Shown: positions 7,685 to 17,383 of the stretch, piece by piece
Layout: each line of letters begins with the position of its first letter
Numbering within the stretch: position 1 is the first letter of the stretch
Source: Rubellimicrobium thermophilum DSM 16684
GTDB taxonomy: Bacteria > Pseudomonadota > Alphaproteobacteria > Rhodobacterales > Rhodobacteraceae
NCBI RefSeq assembly: GCF_000442315.1
Contig: NZ_KE557321.1
Coordinates: forward strand, 132,124 to 196,123
Direction: 5' to 3'
Length of the DNA: 64,000 bases
The notes under the pieces: model-generated
The model's database searches: none
What the model was told of the DNA's origin: nothing
The model's input: only the letters and a program-made list of their open reading frames with translations
Translations under genes and position numbers: made by a program

Positions 7685-10129
7685 ATGCATCCCCCTGCCC
7701 ATGCCCGTGCCGTCATCATCGGTGGCGGTGTCGTCGGCTGTTCGGTCGCCTATCACCTGACAAGGCGCGGCTGGCGCGAGGTGGTGCTGCTCGAACGCAA
7801 GAGGCTGACTTCGGGCACCACCTGGCATGCCGCCGGGCTGATCGCCCAGCTGCGGGCGACGGCGAACCTCACCCGCCTCGCGAAATACAGCCAGGAGCTC
7901 TATGGCCGGCTCGAGGCGGAGACCGGGGTCGCCACGGGCTTTCGCCGTGTCGGATCGATCACCGTGGCGCTGACGGAGGAACGGCTCGAGGAGCTGCGGC
8001 GGCAGGCCGCCATGGCCCGCGCCTTCGGCGTGGAGATCGAGGAGATCACCCCGGCCGAGATCGGTGCCCGCTATCCCCATCTCCGTCTCGAGGGCGTGAC
8101 CGGAGGGGTCTATCTGCCGAAGGACGGGCAGGGCGATCCCTCCGGCATCACCATGGCGCTGGCCCGAGGGGCGCGGAACGGGGGCGCCTCCCTTCACGAA
8201 CAGGTCTGCGTCACCGGATTCCGCATGAACCGGGGGCGCATCGCCGCGGTGCGCTGGGAGGCCGGGGGCGAAACCGGCGAAACCGCCGCCGAGGTCGTCG
8301 TCAACTGTGCCGGCATGTGGGCCCGCGAGGTGGGCGCCTGGGCCGGCGCGGCCATTCCCCTGCAGGCCTGCGAGCATTTCTATGCCATCACCGAGCCGAT
8401 CCCGGATCTGGGCTCCCTGCCGGTCCTGCGCGTGCCGGACGAATGCACCTATTACAAGGAGGATGCCGGCAAGCTGATGATCGGGGCCTTCGAGCCGCGC
8501 GCCAAACCCTGGGCGGTGGACGGCATCCCGCCCGATGCCGAATTCACCGAGCTGCCCCCCGATCTCGACCATTTCGAGCCGATCCTCGAGAAGGCGGTCC
8601 ACCGCATCCCTCTCCTCCAGCGCGCGGGATTCCGCACCTTCTTCAACGGTCCCGAAAGCTTCACCCCCGACAATGCCTATCACCTCGGGCCCACGCCGGA
8701 ATGTCCCAATCTGTGGGTGGCGGCAGGGTTCAACTCGGTCGGCATCCAGTCCGCCGGCGGGGCGGGCATGGCCCTGGCCGCCTGGATGGACGAGGGCGAG
8801 AAGCCCTTCGACCTGTCCGATGTGGACATCGCCCGCACCGAGCCCTTCCAGCGCAACCGCCGCTATCTGGCCGAGCGGGTGTCCGAGACGCTCGGCCTGC
8901 TTTATGCCGATCACTTCCCCTTCCGGCAGAAGGCCACGGCGCGGGGGGTGCGGCGATCGCCCTTTCACGCGCATCTGGCCGCGCGCGGCGCCGTCTTCGG
9001 CGAGCTGGCCGGATGGGAACGGGCCAACTGGTTCGCCGCGCCGGGGCAGACGCCCGAGGAGAGCCGCACCTGGGGCCGGGGGCCCTTCTTCGACAATGTG
9101 GGGCGCGAGCTGCGCGCCTTCCGCGAAGGGGTGGGCGTCTATGACATGTCCTCCTTCGGCAAGCTGCGCATCGAGGGGCCGGATGCCGAGCGCTTCCTCA
9201 ACCGGGTGCTGGCTGCCGATGTCGCGGTGGCGCCCGGGCGCCTTGTCTATGCGCAGGCGCTCAATGCCCGGGGGGGGATCGAGGCGGATGTGACCGTGGC
9301 GCGTCTGCGCGAGGATCTGTTCCTGATCGTCACCGGGGCGGCGCGACGGCGCGCCGACGAGGCCCTGCTGCGCGCCGCCCTGCGCGAGGAGGAGCGCGTC
9401 GTGATCACCGATGCGACCGCCGCCGAAGGCTGTCTGGCCGTGATGGGCCCCCTCTCGCGCGCGCTGATGCAGCGCCTGACGGCGGAGGATGTCTCGGCCG
9501 CGGGGATGCCCTGGGGCACGGTGCGGGAGATCGAGTTCGGCCTCGGCCTCGCCCGGGTGCATCGCGTCTCCTATGTCGGAGAGCTGGGCTATGAGGTCTA
9601 TGTGAGTGCGGACATGGCTGCCCATGCCATCGAGGCCCTGTTCGAGGCCGGAGATGAGGTGGGTCTCCGGCCCTGCGGGCTGTATGCCATGAACTGTGCC
9701 CGGCTGGAGAAGGGGTTCCGGCATATGGGGCACGACATCACCCCGGAGGATCACGTCCTCGAGGCCGGACTGGGCTTTGCCGTTGCCCTGGAAAAGGGGG
9801 AGTTCGTCGGCCGCGAGGCCGTGCTGCGCAAGCGCGAGGCAGGGCTGTCGCGCCGCCTGCTCCAGTTCCGGCTGCAGGATCCGGGCCCGCTTCTCTATCA
9901 CAACGAGCCGATCCTGCGCGACGGGCGCATCGTCGGGCATCTGAGCTCCGGCGCCTACGGGCACTGGCTCGGTGCGGCCGTGGGCCTGGGCTATGTCCCC
10001 TGCGAGGGCGAGGAGATCGGCGCGCTGCTGGCCAGCGAATGGGCGATCGACGTGGCCGGGCAGAGGGTGGCCGCGGAGGCCTCGCTGCGGCCGTTCCACG
10101 ACCCGTCGGGCGCGCGGATGCGGGCCTGA
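7685..10129 (+). CDS. FAD-dependent oxidoreductase with GcvT domain (dimethylglycine/sarcosine dehydrogenase-like)
   Basis: 814 aa. The N-terminal DAO half (about 1-370) opens with the dinucleotide motif VIIGGGVVGCSVAYHLTRRG and contains SGTTWHAAGL, where the His of this motif carries covalent FAD in the family. A FAO_M-type linker is followed by a GcvT aminomethyltransferase half (about 430-810) with YDMSSFGKLRIEGPDA and HRVSYVGELGYE, which binds tetrahydrofolate. Relatives demethylate dimethylglycine or sarcosine and capture the one-carbon unit as methylene-THF. It probably forms an operon with the XRE-cupin regulator. The exact N-methyl substrate is unknown. Confidence 0.87.
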   Translation: MHPPAHARAVIIGGGVVGCSVAYHLTRRGWREVVLLERKRLTSGTTWHAAGLIAQLRATANLTRLAKYSQELYGRLEAETGVATGFRRVGSITVALTEERLEELRRQAAMARAFGVEIEEITPAEIGARYPHLRLEGVTGGVYLPKDGQGDPSGITMALARGARNGGASLHEQVCVTGFRMNRGRIAAVRWEAGGETGETAAEVVVNCAGMWAREVGAWAGAAIPLQACEHFYAITEPIPDLGSLPVLRVPDECTYYKEDAGKLMIGAFEPRAKPWAVDGIPPDAEFTELPPDLDHFEPILEKAVHRIPLLQRAGFRTFFNGPESFTPDNAYHLGPTPECPNLWVAAGFNSVGIQSAGGAGMALAAWMDEGEKPFDLSDVDIARTEPFQRNRRYLAERVSETLGLLYADHFPFRQKATARGVRRSPFHAHLAARGAVFGELAGWERANWFAAPGQTPEESRTWGRGPFFDNVGRELRAFREGVGVYDMSSFGKLRIEGPDAERFLNRVLAADVAVAPGRLVYAQALNARGGIEADVTVARLREDLFLIVTGAARRRADEALLRAALREEERVVITDATAAEGCLAVMGPLSRALMQRLTAEDVSAAGMPWGTVREIEFGLGLARVHRVSYVGELGYEVYVSADMAAHAIEALFEAGDEVGLRPCGLYAMNCARLEKGFRHMGHDITPEDHVLEAGLGFAVALEKGEFVGREAVLRKREAGLSRRLLQFRLQDPGPLLYHNEPILRDGRIVGHLSSGAYGHWLGAAVGLGYVPCEGEEIGALLASEWAIDVAGQRVAAEASLRPFHDPSGARMRA

Positions 10130-10263
10130 GCTTGCGCCGGAGGTTGCTCCATGCCGTCTCGCCCCACCGGGACGGGCAGGAGGAGCGATGCGCCCTGCCG
10201 CGTTCCGGGTCGGTCAGGCCGCAGCCAGGACCGGAGAGGGGGGACCGGTCGCAGCGGTCTGCT

Positions 10264-10327
10264 GGGGGGGCTCTGCCCCCCGCCGCTGTGCGGCTCCCCC
10301 CGGGATATTTGCAGTCGGATGAGAAGG
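10264..10327 (+). repeat. GGATATTTGC-type dispersed intergenic repeat, copy 1
   Basis: Begins with a G6/C6 hairpin (GGGGGGC-TCT-GCCCCCC), then CCGCCGCTGTGCGGC and the core GGGATATTTGCAGTCGGATG ending in AGAAGG. The same order of blocks recurs at 62179-62239. An inverted core copy lies at 10441-10466. Confidence 0.75.
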
Positions 10328-10329
10328 CG

Positions 10330-10344
10330 TTAACGAATTCTTAA
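10330..10344. promoter_or_regulatory. candidate CtrA-binding box TTAA-N7-TTAA
   Basis: TTAA (10330-10333), seven bases CGAATTC, then TTAA (10341-10344) followed by CC: a perfect match to the CtrA full-site consensus of alphaproteobacteria. It lies between two inverted dispersed repeats, about 60 bases before ATG 10389 and 240 before ATG 10584 of the pseudouridine synthase. Confidence 0.5.
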
Positions 10345-10440
10345 CCTTTTCCTGTCAGGCTGATCCTGCGGTACAGGCTGGGAAGCCGATGACCGTGTCG
10401 GATGACGGCCCCTCCGGTCCTCGTGCCGGGGGGGCTGCGC

Positions 10441-10520
10441 CTTCATCCGACCGCAAATATCCCGGGTGGGTGAAGGCCGTAGGCCGAGGGAGGGCAGCGC
10501 CCTCCCTGGCGCCAGTGGAC
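10441..10520 (-). repeat. GGATATTTGC-type dispersed repeat, copy 2 (inverted)
   Basis: On the minus strand the core CCCGGGATATTTGCGGTCGG (10466-10447) continues with ATGAAG; farther upstream lies GGGAGGGCGCTGCCCTCCC (10518-10500), the repeat's hairpin block. It faces copy 1 head to head, 115 bases away. The pseudouridine synthase reading frame from 10389 or 10466 passes through it. Confidence 0.7.
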
Positions 10521-11215
10521 AGGCGCGCTGCCTTGCGGCAAGGGGCAGGGCATGGATCGCCGCCCAGCCCGATTCCCCTGTCTATGCCCCCCCGCAGGAG
10601 CCCCTGCGCATCCTGCATGACGATCACGAGATCGTCGTGGTGGACAAGCCGGCAGGCCTGCTCTCCGTCCCCGGAAGGGGAGAGCATCTTGCCGACTGTC
10701 TGATCGCCCGCCTGCAGGCGGTGTTCCCGACCGTGCGCCTTGTCCATCGGCTCGACCGCGACACTTCGGGCGTGATGGTCTTCGCTCTCACCCCGCTTGC
10801 CCAGCGGCATCTGGGCTGGCAGTTCGAGGAAAGGCGGGTGAAGAAGACCTACATCGCTCGGCTGTGGGGCGAGATGGCGGAACGCGAAGGCGTCGTGGAC
10901 CTGCCGCTCAAGGTGGACTGGCCCAATCGGCCGCGGCAGATGGTAGCCCCGGACGGGCGCCCCGCGGTGACGCGATGGCGGGCCCTGCGCGCCGCCGGGG
11001 GAGAGACGCGGGTCCGCCTGTTCCCCGAGACGGGGCGTAGCCATCAGCTCCGGGTGCATATGGCCGCCATCGGACATCCCATCCTGGGCGACCCCTTCTA
11101 TGCCGAAGGGGCGGCACGGGACTTTCCCCGCCTGATGCTCCATTCCGAGAGTCTGACCATCCGGCATCCGGATGGCGGCCGCAGCATGCGGTTCAGCGTT
11201 CCCGCGCCGTTCTGA
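10466..11215 (+). CDS. rluA: RluA-family 23S rRNA/tRNA pseudouridine synthase; start uncertain
   Basis: Isomerises uridine to pseudouridine in structured RNA. The catalytic motif HRLDRDTSG and [31 protein letters not shown] are all present. The only in-frame ATG (10466) lies in a dispersed repeat, and the first 40 codons look non-coding. ATG 10584, one frame off, would begin [14 protein letters not shown] if the C7 run 10587-10593 had one more C; that matches family length (about 211 aa). A start at ATG 10389, which shares the frame of 10584, would add a repeat-encoded leader. A homopolymer indel is therefore likely. Confidence 0.8.
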   Translation: MGEGRRPREGSALPGASGQARCLAARGRAWIAAQPDSPVYAPPQEPLRILHDDHEIVVVDKPAGLLSVPGRGEHLADCLIARLQAVFPTVRLVHRLDRDTSGVMVFALTPLAQRHLGWQFEERRVKKTYIARLWGEMAEREGVVDLPLKVDWPNRPRQMVAPDGRPAVTRWRALRAAGGETRVRLFPETGRSHQLRVHMAAIGHPILGDPFYAEGAARDFPRLMLHSESLTIRHPDGGRSMRFSVPAPF

Positions 11216-11221
11216 GGGCCA

Positions 11222-12092
11222 TCACAGCAGGCCGGCATGCTCCATTGCGGCGCGGATTGCCGCCCGGGTCGGCTCGGTCACGGGCAGGAGCGGCAGGCGC
11301 ACCTCCTCGCGGCAATGACCAAGCAGCGACAGGGCATATTTCGCCCCGCACAGACCGGGTTCGCGGAAGATCGCCTCGTGCAGGGGCATCAGCCGGTCCT
11401 GATAGGCCAGCGCCCTGGCCCAATCCCCCGCAAGGGTTGCCGCCTGGAATTCCGCGCAGAGGCGGGGGGCGACATTCGCCGTCACCGAGATGCAGCCCCG
11501 CCCCCCACTGCGCGTTGAAGCCGAGCGCCGTCGCATCCTCGCCCGAGAGCTGGATGAAGTCCGTCCCGCAGGTGATGCGCTGCTTCGGCACGCGCGAGAG
11601 ATCGCCGGTGGCGTCCTTGACGCCCACGATCATCGGATGGCGCGCCAGTTCCCCCATCGTCGCGGGCGTCATGTCCACGGCCGAACGGCCGGGGATGTTG
11701 TAGATGATGATCGGCAGACCGACCTCGGCCGCGGCGGTGAAATGCGCGATCAGACCCGCCTGCGTGGGCCGGTTGTAATAGGGCGTGACGACCAGCGCCG
11801 CATCCGCCCCCGCCGCCTTCGCCGCCTGGACCAGACGGACGCATTCGGCCGTGCTGTTGGATCCCGCCCCGGCGATCACCGGCACACGGCCCGCCGCCTG
11901 CCGCACCACCGTCGCCACCACCAGATCATGTTCCTCATGGCTGAGAGTCGGGCTCTCGCCGGTGGTGCCCACGGGGACGAGACCGTGGCTGCCTTCGGCG
12001 ATCTGCCAGTCCACCAGAGCCTTCAGGGCCTCCAGATCCAGTCCGCCGTCGCGGAAGGGGGTGACGAGGGCAGTGATCGAGCCCTGGAACAT
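11222..12092 (-). pseudogene. dapA: 4-hydroxy-tetrahydrodipicolinate synthase, apparent frameshift
   Basis: DapA condenses pyruvate with aspartate semialdehyde in lysine and diaminopimelate synthesis. The first part ([56 protein letters not shown] with the Schiff-base Lys) is intact as far as LGFNAQWG. The rest, [18 protein letters not shown] to the stop at 11222, is in another frame. Removing one base from the run C6 at 11501-11506 restores FNAQWGRGCISV and a protein of about 289 aa, the normal length. The gene is essential in most Gram-negatives, so a sequence error is likely. ATG 12092 is preceded by TGAGGA; ATG 12107 is an alternative. Confidence 0.88.
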
Positions 12093-12314
12093 CGTGCCGG
12101 TCCTCATGCCAAGGGGGTCTGCGGGGCCCTGCGGGACGCGGCCCGAGGGCCTGGTCCGCTGCGGCCCCGAAGCCGCAAGCGCCGGGACCCTAGACGGTTT
12201 TCCGCCGACTGCCAAGTTGGAGCAGGTTGTGGCTTGTCCCCGAGATCCCCATGCGTAGGCTTTGATCCCGAAGCCCTCCGCCCTCTCGCGATTCCCCCAG
12301 TCCGGCGGTCCTGC

Positions 12315-14490
12315 ATGCCCCTGTCCCGATCCATCGTCCGCGGCCTTGCGGCTCTCCTCTTCATCATCCCCCTGCCGGGTGGGGCGGTCCGGGCGGAATC
12401 CGTTGCCGCCGTCGAGGTCCTGCGCGAGGCCGCGCGGCTGGCCGATCAGGGCCTCTGGGAGGCCGCGCGCGACCAGGCGCAGAAGGGCGGCGATCTGGTC
12501 GCGGACCTGATCGAATGGCGCCATCTGCGCGAATCCGAAGGGACGGCCGAATTCGCCGAATACGCTACCTTCATCGCCGCGCATCCCGACTGGCCGGGGC
12601 TCGACCGGCTGCGCGCCAATGGCGAGACGGCGATCCGCGAGGCTGCCCCCCCCGAAGCCGTGATCGCCTATTTCGGCCAGGCCCTGCCCCGGACCGGGCA
12701 GGGGGTCCATCGCCCTGGCCCGTGCCCTGACCGCCACGGGCCGCGGCGCAGACGCCGAGGCCATGCTGCGCGAGGTCTGGCTGCGCCAGCCGCTCAAGGA
12801 GGCGGAGCTGGCCGAAATGCTGGCCGTGCATGGCGATCTCCTCCGACCGCTGGCCGCCGCGCGGGCCGAGGCGATGCTGTGGCGCGGGCGGGCAGCCGAT
12901 GCCGAGCCGATGCTCTCCCTTCTGCCGGACGAGCGCCGGGCCCTGCTGCGCGCGCGCATCGCGCTGATCCGCGGCCAGGAGCCCGACCTGTCGGCCATTC
13001 CCGCCGCCCTGCGCGACGATCCGGGCCTGGCCCATGACCGCTTCGCCCGCCTGGCCGCAGAAGGCCGCTACAGCGAGGCCCTGGCAATCCTGCAGGCCCG
13101 GACCGGCAGCGCGGCCGCCCTGGGAGAGCCCGATCGCTGGGCCGCCTGGCGGGCGCAGATCGCCCGCTGGCTCATGCGCGAGGGCCGCCATCAGGAGGCC
13201 TATGCCATCGCCGCCGCGCATCACCTGACAGAGCCGTCCGAGTCCCATGCCGATCTCGAATGGCTGGCCGGCTATCTCGCCCTGCGCTTTCTCGATGAGC
13301 CGGCGGGGGCGCTCGAGCATTTCCGGCGCTCCGAAGCGCTGGTTCGCGGGCCGATCTCGCTGGCGCGGGCGGCCTACTGGCAGGGGCGCGCCGAAGAGGC
13401 CCTGGGCCGGCCCGACGAGGCCGCGATCGCCTATGCGCGCGGCGCCCGGCATCAGACCGCCTTCTATGGTCTGCTCTCGGCCGAGAAGCTCGGCCTCCCG
13501 CTCGACCCGATCCTGACCGGGCAGGAGGATTTCGGCGACTGGCGGACCTCCGGGCGGCTGGCCGGCGACCTGCCGCGCGCCATGCTCCTGTTGCTGGCCG
13601 CCGGCGAAAGGGCGGATGCACGGCTCTTCGCGCTGGCGCTGGCACGCTCTCTCGACCGCGAGGGTGTGGGGCAGCTGGCCGCTCTTCTTGAGGAGATGCA
13701 CGAATCCCACCTGGCCGTGCTGGTGGGCAAAGCCGCCGTGGAACAGGGCATCGTGGTCCCCGCAGCCTATTTCCCGCTCCATCCGATGGCCCGGGGCGAC
13801 TGGCCGGTCGACACGGCGCTTGCCCTGTCGATCGCGCGGCGCGAATCGGAGTTCGATGCCGCGGCACGATCCCCCGTGGGGGCGCAGGGTCTGATGCAGC
13901 TCATGCCCGCCACGGCGCGCGAGGTGGCCGGCTGGCTCGGCCTGCCCTACAGCGCCGCGCGTCTGAACGAATGGGACTACAACGTCCGCTTGGGAACGCG
14001 CTATCTGCATCATCTGGAGGAGCAGTTCGGCACCTCGCCCGTGCTGATCGCGGCCGGTTACAATGCCGGGCCGGGCCGACCGCGCCAGTGGCTTGCCGAA
14101 AGGGGGGATTTCCGCGACGGCAGTGTCGATGTCGTGGACTGGATCGAGCATATCCCCTTCACCGAGACGCGCATCTATGTCATGCGCGTGGCCGAATCGA
14201 TCCCTGTCTATCGCGCCCGCCTGACCGGCGAGACGGGGCCCGTGCAGTTCACCGCGCTGCTGCGGGGCGCCCCGCCGCTGATCCGGCCCGTGGCCCGGCC
14301 GGATCCGGCAGCCGCTGCGGCAACAGGGGCGGTCGAGCGGCTGTCCACCGCTTCGGTGCCCGAGGCCGTTGCCCAGGCGGTGGCTGCCGGGCCGGAGGTC
14401 GGATCCCAGGCGGAGGCCCCGGCCCGGCAGGTGGCCCCTCAGACCGTCGATCCGCTTCTGCGCCCCCTGAACCGGCCCGATCCGGATTGA
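12315..14490 (+). pseudogene. Slt70-like soluble lytic murein transglycosylase, apparent frameshift
   Basis: Signal peptide ([18 protein letters not shown], cleaved near residue 27), then a long alpha-superhelical domain and a C-terminal SLT domain: LSIARRESEFDAAARSPVGA with the catalytic Glu, GLMQLMPATARE, AAGYNAGPGRPRQW. It cleaves glycan strands to 1,6-anhydromuropeptides in the periplasm. The frame breaks after ALPRTGQG; deleting one G from the G5 run 12701-12705 continues [18 protein letters not shown] and gives about 724 aa. A Pro/Ala-rich tail follows the SLT domain. It is divergent from dapA and followed by GlcNAc kinase, which suggests a link to muropeptide recycling. Confidence 0.87.
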
Positions 14491-14549
14491 GGCATCGCCC
14501 CGCGGGCGGGGGCCTTGCGCGCCCCCGCCCGGCTGGCAGGAACGGGACC

Positions 14550-15527
14550 ATGGGCAAGGGCAACTGGGTTCTGGCAGTCGATGGGGGCGGAACCAAGACC
14601 GCCGCCGCGCTGGCTTCGCCCGATGCAGAGGTGATCCGCCTTCCCGATGGACCGGGTTGCAACCCCCAGGACGGGCCGTCCTGGGCGCCGGTGCTGGGCC
14701 GGGTGATCGACACTGCCTGCGGCCTCTCGGGCGGACTGGCGGGCGCGGTGCTGGGGCTGGCGGGACGGGGCGAGGTGGCCGCCCATGATGCGGCGGTCGA
14801 TGCCCTGATCCGGGCGCGGCTGGGCACGGATCTGCCCGTGGAGACGGTCCATGACGGGATGCTGGCGCATCGGGGGGCCTTCGGCGGCGGAGAAGGCGTC
14901 CTGCTGATCGCGGGAACGGGATCGGTGGCGGTGGCACGGGGACCGTCGGGGTTTGCGCGCGCCGGGGGCTGGGGCGATGTGATCGGCGACGAGGGCAGCG
15001 CCTTCTGGATCGGGCGCGAGGCGCTGGCCCTCGCGGCCCGGGCGGCGGATGGACGGATGCCTCAAGCGGCCGGATTCGCCGGAGCCCTGCGCCGGGGGCT
15101 GGGGGTGCCGGCGGGTTCCTTCGGCCTGCTCGACTGGCTGCTGGGGCAGGGCCTCGGCCCGCGCGCGGCGGCGGCACAAGCCGCGCAGGTGGTGGATGCG
15201 CTGGCGGCCCAGGGCTGGCCGGAAGCGGCGGCCATCCTCGACCATGCGGGGGAGGAGCTGGCCCTCGCCGCCCGGGCGGCGGCGGCCCGAGCCGGCCTGG
15301 GCGAGGAATTCCCCTGGGTGGCGACGGGCGGCGCCTGGGCCTGTGCCCCTCTGCATGCGGCGGTGGTCAGGCGGCTCGGCCCGCCGGGGGCGGCGCGGCT
15401 CTCGGTGCTGGCCGGGGGGCTCGCATGGGCTGCCGAACTGGCGGGCTGGGCGCCGGGCCCGGACTGGACCGGCCGTGCGGAGGCCGGATTGCGTGCGGAG
15501 CCGGTCAGGTCGCCCGCAGCAGGGTGA
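14550..15527 (+). CDS. N-acetylglucosamine kinase, BadF/BadG/BcrA/BcrD ATPase family
   Basis: 325 aa of the ASKHA fold. The phosphate-1 motif VDGGGTKT lies near residues 10-17 and phosphate-2 LIAGTGSVA near 120-128, followed by GWGDVIGDEGSAFWIG, the signature shared with eukaryotic GlcNAc kinase and its bacterial relatives; VATGGAW forms the adenosine loop. It probably phosphorylates amino sugars released from peptidoglycan or chitin. Position 60 bases after a lytic transglycosylase, and the presence of NagA and a SIS deaminase elsewhere in the window, support a GlcNAc salvage role. Its end overlaps convergent rsmD by 23 bases. Confidence 0.8.
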   Translation: MGKGNWVLAVDGGGTKTAAALASPDAEVIRLPDGPGCNPQDGPSWAPVLGRVIDTACGLSGGLAGAVLGLAGRGEVAAHDAAVDALIRARLGTDLPVETVHDGMLAHRGAFGGGEGVLLIAGTGSVAVARGPSGFARAGGWGDVIGDEGSAFWIGREALALAARAADGRMPQAAGFAGALRRGLGVPAGSFGLLDWLLGQGLGPRAAAAQAAQVVDALAAQGWPEAAAILDHAGEELALAARAAAARAGLGEEFPWVATGGAWACAPLHAAVVRRLGPPGAARLSVLAGGLAWAAELAGWAPGPDWTGRAEAGLRAEPVRSPAAG

Positions 15528-16065
15528 GCCAGCTTCGTCCGTAGCGGCGGTGATCGAGCAGCATCAGCCCGGGCAGCGGCAGCATCGGCTGATCCTCTTC
15601 CCACAGGAGGAGGGCGCCGGGGGCGATCCAGCCCCCTGCCTGTGCCGCCGCGATGGCCTGCTGGCCGAGGCCGCGTCCATAGGGCGGATCGAGCAGGATC
15701 AGCCCGAAGGGCGGCCCGTCATGGGGTGGCAGGCGCGTCGCATCCTGCGCCAGAAGGCGGGCGCGATCCTGCATCCGCGCACGGGCGAGATTGTCGCGGA
15801 TCAGCCGGCCGGCCACGCGGCCGTCATCGACCAGAACCGCCTCTGCCGCCCCGCGCGAGAGGGCCTCGATCGCCATCGCCCCGGTCCCGGCAAACAGATC
15901 GAGCACGCGCGCCCCGCTCAGCGGATCGCCGAAGCGTCCCCCCTGGAGAAGGGCGAAGGCCGCTTCGCGCACGCGATCCGGGGTGGGGCGCAGGCGCGCG
16001 GCCTCGTCCCCGGCGCCGGGATCGGCCAGGCGCAGACCGCGCAGGACTCCCCCGACGATCCTCAC
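15505..16065 (-). CDS. rsmD: 16S rRNA (guanine966-N2)-methyltransferase RsmD
   Basis: 186 aa. Begins MRIVGGVLRGLRLADP, the RsmD signature, then RPTPDRVREAAFALL and the SAM site VLDLFAGTGAMAIEALSRGA; the catalytic motif is LLDPPYG. It methylates G966 in the 30S head. It overlaps the stop of the upstream reductase by four bases, so the two are co-transcribed. Confidence 0.92.
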   Translation of the reverse strand: MRIVGGVLRGLRLADPGAGDEAARLRPTPDRVREAAFALLQGGRFGDPLSGARVLDLFAGTGAMAIEALSRGAAEAVLVDDGRVAGRLIRDNLARARMQDRARLLAQDATRLPPHDGPPFGLILLDPPYGRGLGQQAIAAAQAGGWIAPGALLLWEEDQPMLPLPGLMLLDHRRYGRSWLTLLRAT

Positions 16066-17285
16066 CCCTTGAGCAGGGCCTTCAGATCGGTCGCCGGATC
16101 GGCCAGAAGCGCGGGATCCGGGCTGCGCCCCGCCTCGATCAGGCGCTTGCCGATCATGTAGGCGCGGCTGTCATTCATCGCATCCACCGCGATCAGCCGC
16201 CCGTCGCGGAAATACCAGTGCGACAGCGGCGCATCCGGCCCCTCGCCCAGGCGGCGCGTCACGATCCGGTCATGCCCCTGGCCGAGGCCGGCGATCTGCA
16301 GCTTGCAGTCATACTGGTCGGACCAGAACCACGGCATCGGGCGATAGGGCTGTTCGGCGCCCATGATGTTGCGGGCGACCGTCTCGGCCTGGTCGATGGC
16401 ATGGCCCACCGATTCGAGCCGCAGCCGTCCCCCTTCATGGGGGAAGGAGGCACAGTCGCCGGCCGCCCAGACATGGGGGACGGAGGTGCGGCCGTATTCG
16501 TCGGTGCGGATGCCGTTCTCGACCGCGATTCCGGCCGATTCGGCCAGCCGCGTGTCGGGCTGGATGCCGATCCCCACGAGCACCAGATCGACGGGGATCT
16601 CCTCACCCGTGGACAGGCGCGCGGCGGTCACGCGGCCGTCCTTGCCCAGCAGACGGTCGAGCCCGGTCCCCTCGCGGATGTCCACCCCATGCGCGCGGTG
16701 GAGGGCGCGGAACCAGTCGGCGGTCTCGGCCGAGGCCACGCGGTTGAGGATTCGCGGGGCCATCTCGATCAGCGTCACCTGCAGGCCCCGGCTGGCCGCC
16801 ACTGCCGCCCCTTCGAGGCCGATATAGCCCCCCCCCACGACAAGAGCGCGGCGCCCCGGCCTCATCTGCGGGGCGAGGGCATCCGCATCGCGGATGTCGC
16901 GCATGGTGAAGACGCCCTCGAGATCCCCGCCGATGGCCGCCGGCAGGCGGCGCGGCACGGCGCCCGTGGCCAGCACCAGTTCGTCATAGGGGATCTCGGC
17001 CCCCGTCTCCAGCACGACGACCTGCCGTCCCGTGTCGATGGCCGCCGCCGGAGAGCCGAGGCGCAGGTCGATCCCTTGTTCGGCATAGAAGGATTCGGGA
17101 CGCAGATAGAGCCGTTCCTGCGGCATCTCGCCCAGAAGATAGGCCTTGGAGAGGGGAGGGCGCTGATAGGGCGGGTGCGGCTCGGCACCGATCAGGGTGA
17201 TGGGCCCGTCGAAACCGTCCGCCCGCAGCCGTGCCACAAGCGCAAGACCCGCCTGTCCCGCCCCGACCACGACGACATGCGTCAT
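16062..17285 (-). CDS. FAD-dependent NAD(P)H:ferredoxin/rubredoxin reductase
   Basis: 407 aa with two Rossmann motifs: VVVVGAGQAGLALVARLR at the N-terminus for FAD and ALVVGGGYIGLEGAAVAASR mid-protein for NAD(P)H; VWAAGDCASF is the second FAD contact, and a Reductase_C domain (PWFWSDQYDCKLQIAG) follows. Relatives feed electrons to ferredoxins of P450 or ring-hydroxylating systems, or to rubredoxin for AlkB. No partner ferredoxin is adjacent. Start ATG 17285 has a GGAGGAGG site. Serving the alkB at 2585-3748 is possible but only inferred. Confidence 0.87.
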   Translation of the reverse strand: MTHVVVVGAGQAGLALVARLRADGFDGPITLIGAEPHPPYQRPPLSKAYLLGEMPQERLYLRPESFYAEQGIDLRLGSPAAAIDTGRQVVVLETGAEIPYDELVLATGAVPRRLPAAIGGDLEGVFTMRDIRDADALAPQMRPGRRALVVGGGYIGLEGAAVAASRGLQVTLIEMAPRILNRVASAETADWFRALHRAHGVDIREGTGLDRLLGKDGRVTAARLSTGEEIPVDLVLVGIGIQPDTRLAESAGIAVENGIRTDEYGRTSVPHVWAAGDCASFPHEGGRLRLESVGHAIDQAETVARNIMGAEQPYRPMPWFWSDQYDCKLQIAGLGQGHDRIVTRRLGEGPDAPLSHWYFRDGRLIAVDAMNDSRAYMIGKRLIEAGRSPDPALLADPATDLKALLKG

Positions 17286-17383
17286 TGCCCCCTCCTCCCC
17301 CGCCGATCCGCTTGACGGCGCGCACCGTATCCGCTCGGGTCGCGCACGCAACCGGGAAGTTCACGGAGGGAAAGGGAATCGCC

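Noticed and set aside
7667..10099. Open minus-strand frame of about 810 codons
   Set aside because: Exact antisense of the FAD/GcvT oxidoreductase; no recognisable domains.
7685..10129. DMSP demethylase DmdA
   Set aside because: The protein is twice the length of DmdA and carries an N-terminal FAD domain; dimethylglycine/sarcosine dehydrogenase-like is the better fit.
12571..15177. Open minus-strand frame of about 870 codons
   Set aside because: Antisense to the lytic transglycosylase and GlcNAc kinase; composition is rich in Arg, Pro and Gly, without family motifs.
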